Origin: CAZILM01 sp964625325
GTDB taxonomy: Bacteria > Patescibacteriota > Saccharimonadia > Saccharimonadales > CAYVSP01
Direction: 5' to 3'
DNA length: 15,060 nucleotides
Assembly: GCA_964625325.1 (NCBI GenBank)
Contig: CAZVBA010000017.1
Span: 1 to 15,060, forward strand
The position numbers and the translations under genes were made by a program. Below the pieces are notes generated by a model. That model did no database searches. It was given only the letters and a program-made list of their open reading frames with translations, and had not been told where the DNA came from. Below are positions 15,056 through 15,060 of the stretch, piece by piece. How positions within the stretch are numbered: position 1 is the first letter of the stretch; the number at the start of each line of letters is the position of its first letter.

Positions 15056-15060
15056 AGTGC

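Noticed and set aside
1..15060. CRISPR array, insertion sequence or prophage
   Set aside because: No regularly spaced repeats, transposase, integrase or phage genes are visible; apart from the element at 3528-3696 the window is continuous housekeeping sequence.

Overview
The window holds fourteen protein genes, all on the minus strand, packed with short gaps or 4-nt overlaps. The gene set is mostly housekeeping: CTP synthase, C-terminal processing protease, FtsE/FtsX, release factor 2, SecA, seryl-tRNA synthetase and a hibernation factor. Gene sizes are compact, GC is near 50 percent, and several genes lack a Shine-Dalgarno sequence. A small-genome bacterium such as a Patescibacteria/CPR member, perhaps Saccharibacteria, would fit, but this is inference from style and no marker here proves it. 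RF2 is present and TGA is used as a stop (ftsE, serS), so the standard code applies and the TGA-recoded CPR lineages are unlikely.

In transcription order (high to low coordinates) the layout is as follows. A Cas4-like PD-(D/E)XK nuclease (15055-14240) and a stand-alone receiver (14204-13830) are followed by serS, hpf, secA, an M16 peptidase and prfB (13809-7053). Next comes a 95-residue, wholly acidic, disordered protein (6987-6700) with a strong terminator. The division and cell-wall block follows: ftsE, ftsX and a secreted coiled-coil/CHAP hydrolase of PcsB type (6631-3694). Last come an S41 protease, pyrG and a second stand-alone receiver (3450-57), closed by a clean intrinsic terminator at 12-41.

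The genes suggest a protein-export and envelope theme. SecA exports the CHAP hydrolase and the S41 protease. FtsEX is the expected activator of the CHAP hydrolase. SerS, RF2 and HPF serve translation, and two lone receivers imply phosphorelay input from kinases encoded elsewhere.

Two observations stand out. First, the 243-bp gap at 3451-3693 contains a plus-strand folded element (3528-3696): a 13-bp closing stem, a nested 5-bp stem and five hairpin helices. Its four G-U wobbles pair only if the plus strand is the RNA, against the direction of every gene. I do not recognise the family. Second, several genes that open transcription units (S41 protease, ftsE, prfB, serS, perhaps the second receiver) have a -10 box ending 6-8 nt before the ATG and no Shine-Dalgarno. 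This implies leaderless mRNAs, whereas downstream genes in the same units have good Shine-Dalgarno sites.
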